Origin: JAGWAJ01 sp026707615
GTDB taxonomy: Bacteria; Acidobacteriota; Vicinamibacteria; Vicinamibacterales; UBA8438
NCBI GenBank assembly: GCA_965207595.1
Contig: CBDBMW010000013.1
Span: 248,001 to 312,000 of the forward strand
Direction: 5' to 3'
DNA length: 64,000 nt
The notes below the pieces were generated by a model. The model was given only the letters and a program-made list of their open reading frames with translations. It was not told the origin of the DNA and did not search any database. Positions 24,199-33,436 of the stretch are shown in pieces. The position numbers and the translations under genes were made by a program. Position 1 is the first letter of the stretch, and each line of letters opens with the position of its first letter.

Positions 24199-26160
24199 CT
24201 ACTGCACGGCGAAGGCGACGAGCTCGCCGTCGTGGTCGCGCCCGCTGACGGCGACCACCAGGTACTGGGTGCCGTCGTGCAGGTAGGTCATGGGGGCGCC
24301 GGAAACCCCGGCTGCGAGCTCCGTCTGCCACAGCACCCGGCCGGTCGCCTTGTCGTAGGCGCGGAACATGCGCCCGCCCCCGAGCGGCGGCACGACCTGC
24401 ATCGAGCGCGAGCCGTCGCCCAGGAAGAGGAGCGTCTTCGTCAGGAGCGGCGCCGCCCGCCCGGGGGCGCCCAGCCACGGGAGCGCCAGGTCCTGGAGCG
24501 CGATGTGGTCGCGCGGCCCCGGCCCGTTCGGCACCATCCAGACGTGCTCGCCGGTGTTGAGGTCGATGGCCGTGATCCGCCCCCACGGCGGCTTGACCAG
24601 CGGGAGCCCGCGAGGCCCGTCGATCCAGACGCTGACCGGTCCCTGCAGGTAGCGGAACGGCGACTCGTCCGGCGCCTCGCGGAGCCAGATCTGGATCGGC
24701 GCGGTGATCGACGGGACGTAGAGCATCTGCGTCTCGGGGTCGTACGCCGCGCCGTTCCAGTTGGCGCCGCCTACCCATCCCGGGAGCTGCAGCGTGCCCA
24801 GCGTCCCGCCGGGCGATTCGTCGCGCAGCGACGGGGGCGTGTAGATCGGGCCGCCGCGGTAGCGGTTGAAGATCTCGAGCGCCTCGGCCCGGAGCTCCGG
24901 CGTGAAGTCGATGAGGTCGTCGACGGTGATTCCCTGCCGGTCGAAGGGCGCCGGCCGGGTGGGGAACGGCTGCGTCGGCGACGTCCGCTCGCCGGGGACG
25001 TCCGACTGCGGCACCGGCCGCTCCTCGATCGGCCAGACCGGCTCGCCGGTGACGCGGTCGAAGACGTAGGCGAACGCCTGCTTGGTCACCTGCACGACGG
25101 CCTTGATCGGCCGGCCGTCGACGGTGATGTCGGCCAGGATCGGGGTCGAGGCGGTGTCGTAGTCCCAGATGCCGTGGTGGATCAACTGGTAGTGCCAGAC
25201 GCGGCGGCCGGTCTCGCACTCCAGGCAGAGCAGCGTCTCCGCGAACAGGTTGTCGCCCGGCCGATGCCCGCCGTACCAGTTGTGGGTCGGGGTGGCGGTC
25301 GGCAGATACGCGTAGCCCAGCTCCTCGTCGGCGCTCGCCGTCGTCCAGACGTTGCTGGCGCCGGTGTGCTCCCAGGATCCGTCCTCCCACGTCTCGTGAC
25401 CGAACTCGCCCGGCTGCGGGATCGTGTTGAAGCGCCACCTGAGCTGCCCGGTGACCGCGTCGTAGCCGCGGATGTAGCCGGGGGCCTGCTCCCGCCGATC
25501 GAACTGGTCGAGGGTGAAGATGCCGACGATGACGGTGTCGCGGCAGATGAGGGGCGCCGCGGTCCAGCGGTACTCCTCGAGATGCGGAACGCCGTCCGAG
25601 AGGTCGACCTTGCCGCCGGCTCCGAACTCGCGCAGCGGTTCGCCGGTTCGGGCGTCGAGGGCGACGAGCTGCTCCCCGCTCACGAGGAAGACGCGCTCGT
25701 CGTCCCGCTCCGGGTCGTGCCAGTGGCCGACGGCGCGGGTCGGCCCGCCGCGCGGCCGTCCGGCGCCGTCCTCCAGCGCGCGGTACACCCACGTCGTCTC
25801 GCCCGTCGCGGGGTCGATCGCGGCCGCCTGCCCCAGGTTCGTGCTCATGAAGAGCCGCCCGCCGACCATCAGCGGCGTGGTCAGCAGCATGGGGCTGAAC
25901 TGCAGGTCGGGGTCGGCGTCGGCCAGCTCGTGGTCGACCGAGCGCCAGCGCCAGGCGACGTGCATGTCCTCCACGTTGCCGGCGTGGATCTGGTCGAGCG
26001 GCGAGTACTTCGTGCCGCCCGCCTCGCCGGCGTAGCTGCGCCATTCACCGCCGGCCGCACCCTGCTGTGCCGCGGCGGGTGCGGCGAGGACGAAGGCGAC
26101 GCCGAGGAGGATGACGCCGGTGCGGCCCACGGCGGCCCGCGGGGCGTGAGTGCTCTGCAT
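24199..26160 (-). CDS. PQQ-dependent dehydrogenase (glucose/alcohol dehydrogenase type)
   Basis: A 653-residue quinoprotein from ATG 26160 (GAGGAGG upstream). Signal peptide 1-32, then propeller blades starting 'GTKYSPLDQIHAGNVEDM', with 'AAIDPATGETTWVY', 'GYDAVTGQLRWRFN', 'GANWNGAAYDPETQMLYVP' and a final 'MTYLHDGTQYLVVAVSG'. No heme-binding CXXCH is present, so electrons must leave to a separate carrier. The frame remains open upstream across the next gene, but that is a read-through and not a fusion. It lies 56 bases behind the interrupted quinoprotein gene ending at 26217 and may have been co-transcribed with it before that gene was cut. Confidence 0.88.
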   Translation of the reverse strand: MQSTHAPRAAVGRTGVILLGVAFVLAAPAAAQQGAAGGEWRSYAGEAGGTKYSPLDQIHAGNVEDMHVAWRWRSVDHELADADPDLQFSPMLLTTPLMVGGRLFMSTNLGQAAAIDPATGETTWVYRALEDGAGRPRGGPTRAVGHWHDPERDDERVFLVSGEQLVALDARTGEPLREFGAGGKVDLSDGVPHLEEYRWTAAPLICRDTVIVGIFTLDQFDRREQAPGYIRGYDAVTGQLRWRFNTIPQPGEFGHETWEDGSWEHTGASNVWTTASADEELGYAYLPTATPTHNWYGGHRPGDNLFAETLLCLECETGRRVWHYQLIHHGIWDYDTASTPILADITVDGRPIKAVVQVTKQAFAYVFDRVTGEPVWPIEERPVPQSDVPGERTSPTQPFPTRPAPFDRQGITVDDLIDFTPELRAEALEIFNRYRGGPIYTPPSLRDESPGGTLGTLQLPGWVGGANWNGAAYDPETQMLYVPSITAPIQIWLREAPDESPFRYLQGPVSVWIDGPRGLPLVKPPWGRITAIDLNTGEHVWMVPNGPGPRDHIALQDLALPWLGAPGRAAPLLTKTLLFLGDGSRSMQVVPPLGGGRMFRAYDKATGRVLWQTELAAGVSGAPMTYLHDGTQYLVVAVSGRDHDGELVAFAVQ

Positions 26161-26216
26161 GACGTCCTCCTCGGGTTCGGGCACGGCCGGTTCCCGGCGC
26201 GGGCGGGTGTCCGCGG

Positions 26217-27848
26217 TCACCGGTCCGCCGCGGCCGGCGGCAGCGCGAACGTCACGATCAGGTTGCTGCCCAGCGGCGCCTCGAGCTCGGACGCGTAGTT
26301 CGAGAGCTGGAAGATGGCCGACCCGCCCACCGGCACGGACAGGTACTGGCGGCCGTCGACGGCGTACGACACGGGGAAGCCCGTGATCTGGCTGCCGAGG
26401 ATCGTCTGCCACAGCACCTCGCCGGTCTCGGCGTCGAAGGCGCGGTAGCGGCGGTTGAGGTCGCCGTGGAACACGACACCCCCCGCCGTGGCCAGCGTCG
26501 ACCCGGCGTTGGGGGCGCGCTGGCTGAAGCGCCACGCCTCGCGGCCCGTCGAGATGTCGAGGGCCCGCACCTCGGTCAGGTGGCCGTCCACCTCGAAGCC
26601 CGGCTCGGGCTGGGTGAAGCGCGGGCTCGCCCCCGAGATCGTCCGGTCGTTGGCGGTCTGGTTCAGGCACGAGCGGTTGATCGGGATGTAGAGGAGCCCG
26701 GTCTGCGGGCTGTAGGACCACGACCACCAGCCCTTCACGTTGTGCCCGCAGATGATGAACTGGTCGCCGATCTCGCGCGCCACGAGATCCATGTTGATGA
26801 AGACCTGCCCGGTCGCCGGGTCGATGTCGCGGATGACGAAGCGCTCCGTGCTCGTGTAGGGGAGCGGCGTCCCCCACAGGAACTCGCCGGTCTCGCGGTC
26901 GAGCACGAACAGGCCGCCGGGCTCCCCGAGGGTGACCGCGACCTTGCGCTCCTCCGCCGTGCCCGCGAGGCGCGGATTGATCCACATCACCGACTCCGGG
27001 TCGGGATCGACCACCGTGTCGATCAGCGTCCGCTCCTGCACGAAGTCCTGGTCCCAGTCGTCGCACGGCAGGTGCTGGTAGTACCACGCCATGTCGCCGC
27101 TCTCGACCTCGAGGGCGACGGTGGAGTTGGAGTAGAGCTCGCACGGCGTGCCGTCGCCGAGGTCCCAGGTGCCGCGCCGGACGATGCGGGGATAGGGCAG
27201 GGGGACGGCGATGCCCCAGTAGATGAGCCCCAGCTCCGGGTCGTAGCTGCCGGGGGCGCCCCACGGCGAGACGTGCACCCGCTCCGAGGTCGGCAGGTTG
27301 CCCCAGGTCTGACCGCCCGGGTCGTCGGCGCCCGCGGCGGTGTAGACCCGCCACAGCTCCGTCCCGTCGTCCGAGTCGTGGGCGGAGATGAAGCAGCGGG
27401 CGTCGCGGCTCCGGGGGCTGCAGGTGCGGCCCGCCAGCACTCGGCCGTCGATGATCATCGCTCCCGACGAGTGCGTGATGCCGTCGCGGTAGTCGGCCAT
27501 CTCGGTGTCCCAGGCCACCTCTCCGGTGCGCGCGTCGAGGGCCAGCAGATGCGCGTCCGCGGTCAGGTGGTAGATGTGGTTGCCGTAGATGGCGATGTGG
27601 CGGGTCCGGTTGCCGAGTGCGGCGTACTCCCGCAGATCATCGGGGTTTCGGCGCTGGTACTCCCACAGCAGGTCCCCCGTTGTCGCTTCGAGGGCCTGGA
27701 TGTGGTCGTCGTTGTTCGCCAGGTACATCACCCCGTCGTACACGAGCGGCTGTACCTGCTGCGGGCCCTCGTTCATCGCCCGCATCCAGGCCACCTGCAG
27801 CGTGTGCACGTTGTCCCGGTTGATCTGGTCCAGGGGGCTGTAGCCCTG
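26217..27848 (-). pseudogene. C-terminal 89% of a PQQ dehydrogenase cut by element 1
   Basis: Frame from the element junction to the stop at 26217, about 543 codons. It begins in the first propeller blade: 'GYSPLDQINRDNVHTLQVAW', and continues with 'ALEATTGDLLWEYQRRN', 'SWGAPGSYDPELGLIYWG'-type segments and 'VSYAVDGRQYLSVPVGG'. The missing signal peptide and start lie at 33650-33851 on the far side of element 1. Joining the halves through the shared CAGGGCT gives '...HRTYDFQGYSPLDQ' in frame, which is the normal N-terminus of this family. In the present state it cannot be exported unless the element leaves. Confidence 0.88.
27842..27848. other. att core, integrase end of element 1
   Basis: AGCCCTG on the plus strand (CAGGGCT in the sense of the host gene). 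An identical heptamer ends the element at 33650-33656. The length suits the overlap region of a tyrosine recombinase crossover. Host codons here are Gln-Gly in 'YDFQGYSPLDQ'. Confidence 0.8.
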
Positions 27849-28002
27849 TCCACCATACAGAGAGAACCAGCGCGGTCCGATCTGGTCCTGAATCGTCCGT
27901 AAATGACAGAATAATCAACTATTACTACCGTTTCACGAGCTTGACGCCGGCCGGTTCCGTCCGCTACGATCCGCTAATATCCGCCACTCACTGAGGGGAA
28001 TA

Positions 28003-29229
28003 TTGGCAGAGATGGAACTCCCGAATCGACCCCGTACCGCCAAGCCGCCCGGCCGGCAGCCCCGCCACGCGCTCTCGACCACCTTCGTCCGCAACGCAGC
28101 ACAGGCCGGGAGGTACTGTGACGGCGATGGCCTCTACCTCGACGTGCAGCCGACCGGCACCCGCAGCTGGGTACAGCGGCTCGTCATCCGCGGTCGGCGC
28201 CGCGAACTCGGACTCGGCGGCTTCCCGCTCGTCCCGCTCAAGGACGCCCGCGCCCAGGCGCTCGCCAACCGTCGGCTCGCCCGCGCCGGAGGCGATCCAC
28301 TGGCCGAGAAGCGCCGCCTCAAGAGCATGCCCACCTTCGCCGCCGCCGCCGAGGCGGTCCTGGCACAGATGCGGCCCGGCTGGCGCAACCCCAAGCACGG
28401 CAAGGACTGGCTGTCGAGCATGGAACGCTTTGCCTTCCCCCGGCTCGGCAAGCTGCCCGTCTCCGAGGTGACCAGCGCCGACGTGGTCGAGACGCTGCGG
28501 ACCGTCTGGCACGAACGGCCGGCGACGGCCCGGCGGGTCCGCCAGCGCATCAGCACGGTCATGGAGTACGCCGTGGCGCTGAACTACCGCGACGACAACC
28601 CGTGCAGCCGGATCGGGCCGGTGCTCGGCCCGCAGCAGGACCTCGTCCAGCATATGCGGGCGCTGCCGCACCGCGACGCGGCGGCGGCCGTCGCGAAGGT
28701 GCGGGCGTCGAAGGTGATCCCGGCCGTCAAGCTGGCGTTCGAGTTTCTCGTGCTCACGGCGGCGCGGTCGGGCGAGGTACGCGGTGCACGATGGGACGAG
28801 ATGGACACGGCGGACCACGTGTGGACCGTCCCGGCTACGCGGACCAAGGCGAAGCGCGAGCACCGGGTGCCGCTGACACGCCGCGCCGAACAGATCCTCG
28901 ACGCGGCGCGGGCGGCCGGCAACGGCGGGCCGCTGGTGTTCCCGAGCGCCCGCGGCAAGCGGATCAACGACATGGCGCTGTCGGGACTGCTCAGGACGCT
29001 GGAGGTCCCCGCCGTTCCGCACGGCTTCCGCTCCACCTTCCGGGACTGGGCGGCCGAGGAGACGAACCACCCGCGCGAGGTCGTCGAGGCGGCGCTGGCC
29101 CACATCGTCCAGAACAAGGTCGAGGCGGCCTACGCGAGATCGGACCTGTTCGAGCGGCGGCGGCGGCTCATGAACGACTGGGGCACTTATCTGGACGGAC
29201 GCGCGGAAGACGGGACTCGCGGTCGTTAG
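28003..29229 (+). CDS. Tyrosine recombinase/integrase 1 (DUF4102 arm-binding type)
   Basis: 408 residues from TTG 28003 (GAGGGG upstream; ATG 28012 is an alternative). The N-terminal arm-binding domain shows 'CDGDGLYLDVQPTGTRSWV' and 'LGGFPLVPLKDARAQAL' (P4/phage integrase DUF4102 pattern). A SAM-like core-binding domain follows, then the catalytic domain: Arg in 'LTAARSGEVRGARW', Lys/His in 'KREHRVPL', 'HGFRSTFRDW' (HxxR), His in 'AALAHIVQNK' and the nucleophile Tyr in 'EAAYARSDLFE'. It would catalyse integration and excision of element 1. It reads away from the nearby junction into the element, as in elements 2, 3 and 5. Confidence 0.93.
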   Translation: MAEMELPNRPRTAKPPGRQPRHALSTTFVRNAAQAGRYCDGDGLYLDVQPTGTRSWVQRLVIRGRRRELGLGGFPLVPLKDARAQALANRRLARAGGDPLAEKRRLKSMPTFAAAAEAVLAQMRPGWRNPKHGKDWLSSMERFAFPRLGKLPVSEVTSADVVETLRTVWHERPATARRVRQRISTVMEYAVALNYRDDNPCSRIGPVLGPQQDLVQHMRALPHRDAAAAVAKVRASKVIPAVKLAFEFLVLTAARSGEVRGARWDEMDTADHVWTVPATRTKAKREHRVPLTRRAEQILDAARAAGNGGPLVFPSARGKRINDMALSGLLRTLEVPAVPHGFRSTFRDWAAEETNHPREVVEAALAHIVQNKVEAAYARSDLFERRRRLMNDWGTYLDGRAEDGTRGR

Positions 29230-29287
29230 GGCGGCGAACACTGAGGTTCGATGAGGCCGTGCTAAGCTGGATATCCGAGGACAATAC

Positions 29288-29548
29288 ATGGATGATCGTC
29301 AGCGATGGGAAGCCGTGGCGGCAACTGGTCGATGTGTCGAACGGACCGTCGAGGCTCTGGAGAAGATTGAAGATCAGGTAGATGCCCTGTCGCGCGTCGT
29401 GAGCGCGCTTGCCGCGAAGACAGAATTGAGCACCGGGCTCAGTGAAGACTACAAGATCCAGTTGGAAACGGATCTTGACGCCATCAAGAGGCCGGTAGGG
29501 GCAATGGCCAGCCACATCCGCATGAACTTTCGCATGGATCTGCCGTAG
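29288..29548 (+). CDS. Small predicted coiled-coil protein
   Basis: An 86-residue frame starting ATG 29288 with GAGGA nine bases upstream, 58 bases after the integrase stop. The middle is heptad-like ('TVEALEKIEDQVDALSRVVS') and probably forms a coiled coil. No family is recognised and no equivalent is seen in the other elements. It may be expressed with the integrase. Confidence 0.5.
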   Translation: MDDRQRWEAVAATGRCVERTVEALEKIEDQVDALSRVVSALAAKTELSTGLSEDYKIQLETDLDAIKRPVGAMASHIRMNFRMDLP

Positions 29549-29858
29549 GTGTCCCGGCCGAAAGGGGCTCATCCCGAGCGCCCGCGGTGACCTCCCGACG
29601 CCGAACCAGCACAACCGGGAGTCGCCGGAACCGCAGCACCATGACCACGACCGAGCCCAATCCGATCCTGCCTCCCCCGATCGACCACACGCCCCCCAAG
29701 GAGTCAGGGGGAGATCACGGAGGGGCATCGAGTGCGGTACATGGCGGAGCGGGAGAACATCGAGCAATCGGAGAACATGAGAAGATCCCGGGGAGCAACG
29801 AGAGCGATCAGGGGGGTGAGAGACGGCCGACGCTAGGCGATCAGAGGAACCGAACAGA

Positions 29859-29937
29859 CTGGCTCATCACAACCGTTAGTTGTGATGAGCCAGCATACCC
29901 GATGTGCTACATCGGGCTGGCGGGGGGCGCTGCCCCC
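29859..29937. repeat. T1: three-hairpin motif, copy 1
   Basis: Three adjacent hairpins. (a) CTGGCTCATCACAAC, 5-nt loop, GTTGTGATGAGCCAG: 15 perfect pairs. (b) CCCGATGT, loop gct, ACATCGGG. (c) GGGGGC, loop gct, GCCCCC. The order a-b-c points away from the integrase. Copies T2, T3 and T4 keep the layout while stem bases change on both sides: CCCGATGT/ACATCGGG here becomes CCCAATGT/ACATTGGG there, and TCAC..GTGA becomes TGAC..GTCA. Such paired changes indicate that the structure, as RNA or single-stranded DNA, is selected. No reading frame explains it. Confidence 0.75.
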
Positions 29938-30061
29938 TCGACCCCGCACGGAGATACGGCGCGACGCCGGGCCGATTCGGATCCGCCGTCGATGCGGCCG
30001 TCGCCGGGCCGCTCGCCGGCACGAGCATGAGCGCCGGGCGGTCCCCGGCGTCCGGAGCGCA

Positions 30062-30176
30062 CGGTCGCCCACGGCCGTCAACCGCTTCGCGGTCCTGCGC
30101 TCCGCTCCGGCCTCCGGTGACTGCCGCGGCCGACCGTGCGGGAATCGCTCTTGCGGGCCAGCCGGAAGGCTGGCCC
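30062..30176 (-). ncRNA. M1: conserved structured motif, element 1
   Basis: Read on the minus strand: a hairpin GGGCCAGCC-TTCC-GGCTGGCCC (30155-30176), then an outer stem CGGTCGGCCGCGGCAGTCA (30136 downward) pairing with TGACGGCCGTGGGCGACCG, enclosing the strongly conserved GGCCGGAGCG, GCAGGAC and a CCGCgaaGCGG stem-loop. The same order recurs in elements 3, 4 and 5 (M2-M5). Between M1 and T1 about 120 bases also match element 5. Whether it is transcribed is unknown, hence the modest confidence in the RNA type. Confidence 0.55.
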
Positions 30177-30450
30177 TTCGTCCAAGACGGACAAGCGCTG
30201 CGCGTGGGCCGCTTGTCGCGGAGCACCGACGCGGCAGGTCGGCAGCACGAACCGGCCCGCCGCGACATCGACACCGAACCCACGCCGAGCGTCCACCCGC
30301 CGGCCAGCGAACCGGACCACAGCGGGGGGAGACCGGACGGCGGGCGGCAGGTCGAGATCGCCGGCGCAGATCACGTCGACCACGACGACACGAAGTGGGA
30401 GATCCGGCGGGAAAGACGCCGCGAGAGAGTGTGATCGCGGGCAGACGGCC

Positions 30451-30480
30451 GATCACAGCCTGATCACACCCCGGATCACA
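30451..30480 (-). repeat. Iteron array of element 1
   Basis: Three copies of TGTGATC on the minus strand (GATCACA at 30451-30457, 30462-30468 and 30474-30480), spaced 11 and 12 bp. The spacing and spacer bases are nearly identical to element 2 (48485-48514). They lie just past the B1 structure. Equal-phase repeats like this are typical protein-binding iterons. Confidence 0.65.
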
Positions 30481-30566
30481 ACCGCCCCCGCGAAGTCACC
30501 CCGGATTCATTGGCCCAATCGCCCACCCACGAACCACCCCCGGTACACATACGGGGGCGGGGTAAA

Positions 30567-30675
30567 GCCGGGAGTCCCACCGCAAAACTGGCGTTTTGCG
30601 GGCGCGGCAGGTGTTCCTCCGTCACACCTGCCGCGCCCGGTCGCTCCCCTCGAGAATCTTCCTTGCAGGAAGGCT
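30567..30675 (-). ncRNA. B1: structured element upstream of iterons, element 1
   Basis: On the minus strand: AGCCTTCCTGCAAGGAAG hairpin, then GGGGAGCGACC, a long stem GGCGCGGCAGGTGT with loop GACGGAGGA and ACACCTGCCGCGCC, a second stem CGCAAAAC-gcca-GTTTTGCG, and a closing GGGACTCCCGGC. Element 3 (B3) has the same two loops, GACGGAGGA and GCCA, on stems of different sequence. Structure and loops are therefore conserved while stem bases co-vary. It could be part of an origin or a regulatory RNA. Confidence 0.55.
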
Positions 30676-30688
30676 GAGAGCGCCGTCT

Positions 30689-30952
30689 CTAGCCGAGACC
30701 AGCCGGCATTCCGTCCGGATCCGGCCAACTCCAGCCGGCACTGAACTCCGCCTCGGCACGCCTCTCCTCGCTGATCGGGTGCTTGAGCCAGCACCATATG
30801 TTCATCAGGGCACTTCCGGGGTAGTAGCAGTGGCGAAAGTAGCCGCTGACAACCTGTTTCTTCACCTGCGGAAATGTCTGTGTAAGACGGGCCAGCACCT
30901 TGATCGCCAGCTGGCAGGCGATCCTCTCCAGCAGTTCTGAGATCCATTCCAT
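30689..30952 (-). CDS. Small unknown protein, 87 aa
   Basis: ATG 30952 is preceded by GGGAGG at nine bases. The product starts with an amphipathic helix ('MEWISELLERIACQLAIKVL'), followed by Cys/Tyr-rich 'YFRHCYYPGSALMNIWCWL'. No family is recognised. Its 3' end abuts the B1 structure. It lies in the variable cargo region and has no counterpart seen in elements 2 to 5. Confidence 0.5.
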   Translation of the reverse strand: MEWISELLERIACQLAIKVLARLTQTFPQVKKQVVSGYFRHCYYPGSALMNIWCWLKHPISEERRAEAEFSAGWSWPDPDGMPAGLG

Positions 30953-31045
30953 CGGTCGTGACCTCCCAAGCGTTTCGCGCGGCATTTCAGGTGACGGCGC
31001 CCCAAGGTGACGGCATCGAACCCAAACGGGTCGCTATCCTCATGT

Positions 31046-31615
31046 TCACGCTCCAGTGAACCATCGACGTTCCATGCGTGCTGTCAGGGGCTTTCCGACG
31101 AAGAACGGCAGCGGGACTTGGTGCCCGGCGATATCGTACGTGTACCTCTCGCACCGACATCGCAACCACCGACCACCGGCACACCGAAGGCGGTCGTGAC
31201 GCTTGGCCCTTGCCACGCCCCTTGCGAGCAACCGTCCGTTGTCGTACTTCTCCAACAACAATCGTCCAAGGTGAGACAGCCCAAAGCGATCATCGGTCAC
31301 TGAGATGTATCCCTGCTCGCGAAGTCGATCCAGATCACGATCACACAGCAGATACCTGTCCGCTCCAACAGAGAAGTAGGCGGTATTGGAGCACGTCGAA
31401 ATCGGCCCCATCCGCCCGCGGCCGGTCGGGCGCATGACCCTACACGAAGGCTCGCCCAGCAGCGCTATGATGGCGGCGCCGCTGCCTCGAAACACTCGCC
31501 GAGGCCACCACCAGATTGTCAGCGCGATGATCACTCCGATCGCGGCGATCATCGCCGAGAGCCATGCAGGGTTCAGCGCGTCCCCAACGTGCCGAAAGAC
31601 CGCATACCAGTCCAT
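31046..31615 (-). CDS. Unknown protein with one membrane segment, 189 aa
   Basis: ATG 31615 has GAGGG upstream and lies 25 bases after the restriction-enzyme stop, so it is probably the third gene of that operon. One hydrophobic helix (about residues 17-37, 'WLSAMIAAIGVIIALTIWWW') is followed by a soluble part with 'YLLCDRDLDRLREQGYISVTD' and 'GLSHLGRLLLEKY', which looks like a small winged-helix arrangement. Function is unknown. A membrane-bound accessory of the restriction system is one possibility. Confidence 0.55.
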   Translation of the reverse strand: MDWYAVFRHVGDALNPAWLSAMIAAIGVIIALTIWWWPRRVFRGSGAAIIALLGEPSCRVMRPTGRGRMGPISTCSNTAYFSVGADRYLLCDRDLDRLREQGYISVTDDRFGLSHLGRLLLEKYDNGRLLARGVARAKRHDRLRCAGGRWLRCRCERYTYDIAGHQVPLPFFVGKPLTARMERRWFTGA

Positions 31616-31640
31616 CGCCCTCTACCGCGCCGTGGTCGCT

Positions 31641-32438
31641 CTAGTCCGGGCGCGCCAGCGAACCAGACGATACCGCGGCGGATCGGACCAGACGCCACTC
31701 CGCGTGGATTGTGCAGGCGGAGAGTTGGATCCGCCGGACGGTGATCTTGGCGTCCGACCGATCAATCGACACTTGTGCCGCCGAAGTCTCTCCCCCGTAG
31801 GCGCAATCGACCACCGGTCCGTCGGCCGCGAACGCTGACTCCGGTGCGTTCTCCAGAGACTTGAACAGGTCACTGGGAATCTCGATGAGCTGATAGCGGT
31901 TTGGAATCGTGTCCGGCTCACGGAATGCCCGGAGCATCACGATCGCGTCCACCGCTGCGCGATACTCGCGGAACAGCGCCAACGTGTGGCGCCGCCGTGC
32001 TCTGGCGCTCCTCACGTCCTGAATCCATGCGGCTTCTGTCAACTTCGAGATGTGCGCGGTGCGCTCGGAGAGGTTCTTGGCGGCCGTCGATTTCAGCGAT
32101 AACCGCCGCGTCATTCCATCCGCCGCCGTGAGCATCACGTCCACGAATCGTCGCGTCGCCGAGCCGGGCGGGTCCAGGGACCAGTTCACCGCCTCGCACG
32201 CGTTGCGAAACACGATCTCGAAGCTGGTCAATCCGAGAGGTTCAGTCGTCGTGCCGTGGTGCGCCGAAATCGCGAGCCCGAAGTACTCGATCCATTCGGG
32301 ATCCGCGGTCAACCATGTTGGGGCGACTGTGTTCGGCGTGGGCGCCTCGGACAGCGAGTCAACGAGCCGCGCAACGAACCGCACGGCCATCGGCGACAAC
32401 GTGTCGATGCGAGCCTTGAGACGGTCGCGATCGTTCAT
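31641..32438 (-). CDS. Type II restriction endonuclease, SmaI-like
   Basis: 265 residues; ATG 32438 overlaps the methyltransferase stop (ATGA). The likely PD-(D/E)xK site is D100 in 'RRFVDVMLTA' with 'LSLKSTAAKNLSERTAHISK' (K116). Segments 'YFGLAISAHHGTTT', 'LKSTAAKNLS', 'NRYQLIEIPSDLF' and 'QLSACTIHAEW' resemble, in order, corresponding segments of R.SmaI as I remember it, so recognition of CCCGGG or a related site is a reasonable guess. It would cut unmodified DNA and, with its methylase, stabilise the element or defend the host. The family match is from memory and not from a search. Confidence 0.7.
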   Translation of the reverse strand: MNDRDRLKARIDTLSPMAVRFVARLVDSLSEAPTPNTVAPTWLTADPEWIEYFGLAISAHHGTTTEPLGLTSFEIVFRNACEAVNWSLDPPGSATRRFVDVMLTAADGMTRRLSLKSTAAKNLSERTAHISKLTEAAWIQDVRSARARRRHTLALFREYRAAVDAIVMLRAFREPDTIPNRYQLIEIPSDLFKSLENAPESAFAADGPVVDCAYGGETSAAQVSIDRSDAKITVRRIQLSACTIHAEWRLVRSAAVSSGSLARPD

Positions 32439-33436
32439 CCGCTCATGCGACGCTCGATCAGGCGCACGAACCCCGCTTTGAGCTCGATACCGACCCACCG
32501 TCGTCTCAGTTGCGCCGCCGCGAGCAAGGTTGTGCCCGAGCCGGCGTACGGATCCAGCACCGCGTCACCCGGTTCGCTCGTGAGCGTGACGCAACGCTGG
32601 GCCAGGTTGATCGGCATTGGCGCAGGGTGATCATCGTCCGGAATCTGGCCACGCCGACGCGGGCTGGTCGGAATATCCCATACCGTTCTCAGCCTCCGGT
32701 CGTTGACCTCGCGGATCGCGGTGACGTCGTAGTAGTAGTCCTGATCTTTCGACAGCAAGAAGACCGTTTCATGGGCCTTGGTCGGCCGGTCGCCGACCGA
32801 CTCGGGGTGCGCGTTCGGCTTGTGCCAGATCACCTCGGACCGGACCCACCAGCCGTCATCTTGCAGCGCGAAGGCCACGCGCCACGGCAGCCCGATCAAG
32901 TCCTTGGGCTTGAGTCCCCTCGGTGTCCGGGGCCGGACCGACATCGCGCGCGCCCGATTCTTCCTGTCCGGCGCCCGATAACGGCGATTCCCCGAGGTGT
33001 AGGCATCACCGACGTTCAGCCACACAGTTCCGTCGCCAGTCAGTACGCGCCGGAGCTTGCGGAAGTCGGCGACGATACTGGCCACGTAGTCCTGCAGTGT
33101 GTCGTCCCGTCCGAAGGGGTCTCCGATGTTGTAGTCGCGTAGCGACCAATACGGTGGCGACGTGACGACCGTCCGCACGCTTTCCGAAGGCAGCAGGCCG
33201 AGCGCTTCCGAGGCTCGTCCGCGAATCAGCGTGGCGGCCGGCAGGGCAGGGACTGCACCGTCGGTTTCCGCATTGAGGCGGAGGTACTCTGGGGCGTGAT
33301 CGCCATGCTCATCGTTCGGGGTCGCCGGCTCAGTGGACGCGATCGGAAACAGCGTGGTCACGGCACTCCCGTGCCTCGGTTGGCCTTCATCAGCACCACC
33401 GGCCGGGGTCACGGCAGGTGTGGAACACAAGCTCAT
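32435..33436 (-). CDS. Site-specific DNA methyltransferase (beta class, probably N4-cytosine)
   Basis: 333 residues. Motif IV 'VVTSPPYWSLRDY' (residues 92-97) comes first and motif I 'DPYAGSGTTLLAA' near the C-terminus, the beta-class order. 'SPPYW' is usual in N4-cytosine methylases such as those partnering SmaI/XmaI enzymes. Other landmarks are 'GDGTVWLNVGDAY', 'LIGLPWRVAFALQDDGWWVR', 'IWHKPNAHPESV' and 'TKAHETVFLLSK'. It protects the recognition site from the endonuclease encoded in overlap downstream. The first 60 residues are poorly conserved, so the true start could be a later Met or Val. Confidence 0.88.
   Translation of the reverse strand: MSLCSTPAVTPAGGADEGQPRHGSAVTTLFPIASTEPATPNDEHGDHAPEYLRLNAETDGAVPALPAATLIRGRASEALGLLPSESVRTVVTSPPYWSLRDYNIGDPFGRDDTLQDYVASIVADFRKLRRVLTGDGTVWLNVGDAYTSGNRRYRAPDRKNRARAMSVRPRTPRGLKPKDLIGLPWRVAFALQDDGWWVRSEVIWHKPNAHPESVGDRPTKAHETVFLLSKDQDYYYDVTAIREVNDRRLRTVWDIPTSPRRRGQIPDDDHPAPMPINLAQRCVTLTSEPGDAVLDPYAGSGTTLLAAAQLRRRWVGIELKAGFVRLIERRMSG

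Noticed and set aside
24199..27354. A 1,051-codon frame suggesting a double quinoprotein fusion
   Set aside because: The upstream part is a shadow of the neighbouring quinoprotein frame. A signal peptide and strong ribosome site at 26160 mark the real start.
29859..29937. T hairpins as rho-independent terminators
   Set aside because: Stems are strong but no T-tract follows any of the three in either direction, and three stacked, conserved hairpins go beyond terminator needs.
30062..30176. Retron, group II intron or TnpB guide RNA
   Set aside because: No reverse transcriptase, maturase or TnpB/IscB-like gene lies in any of the elements.
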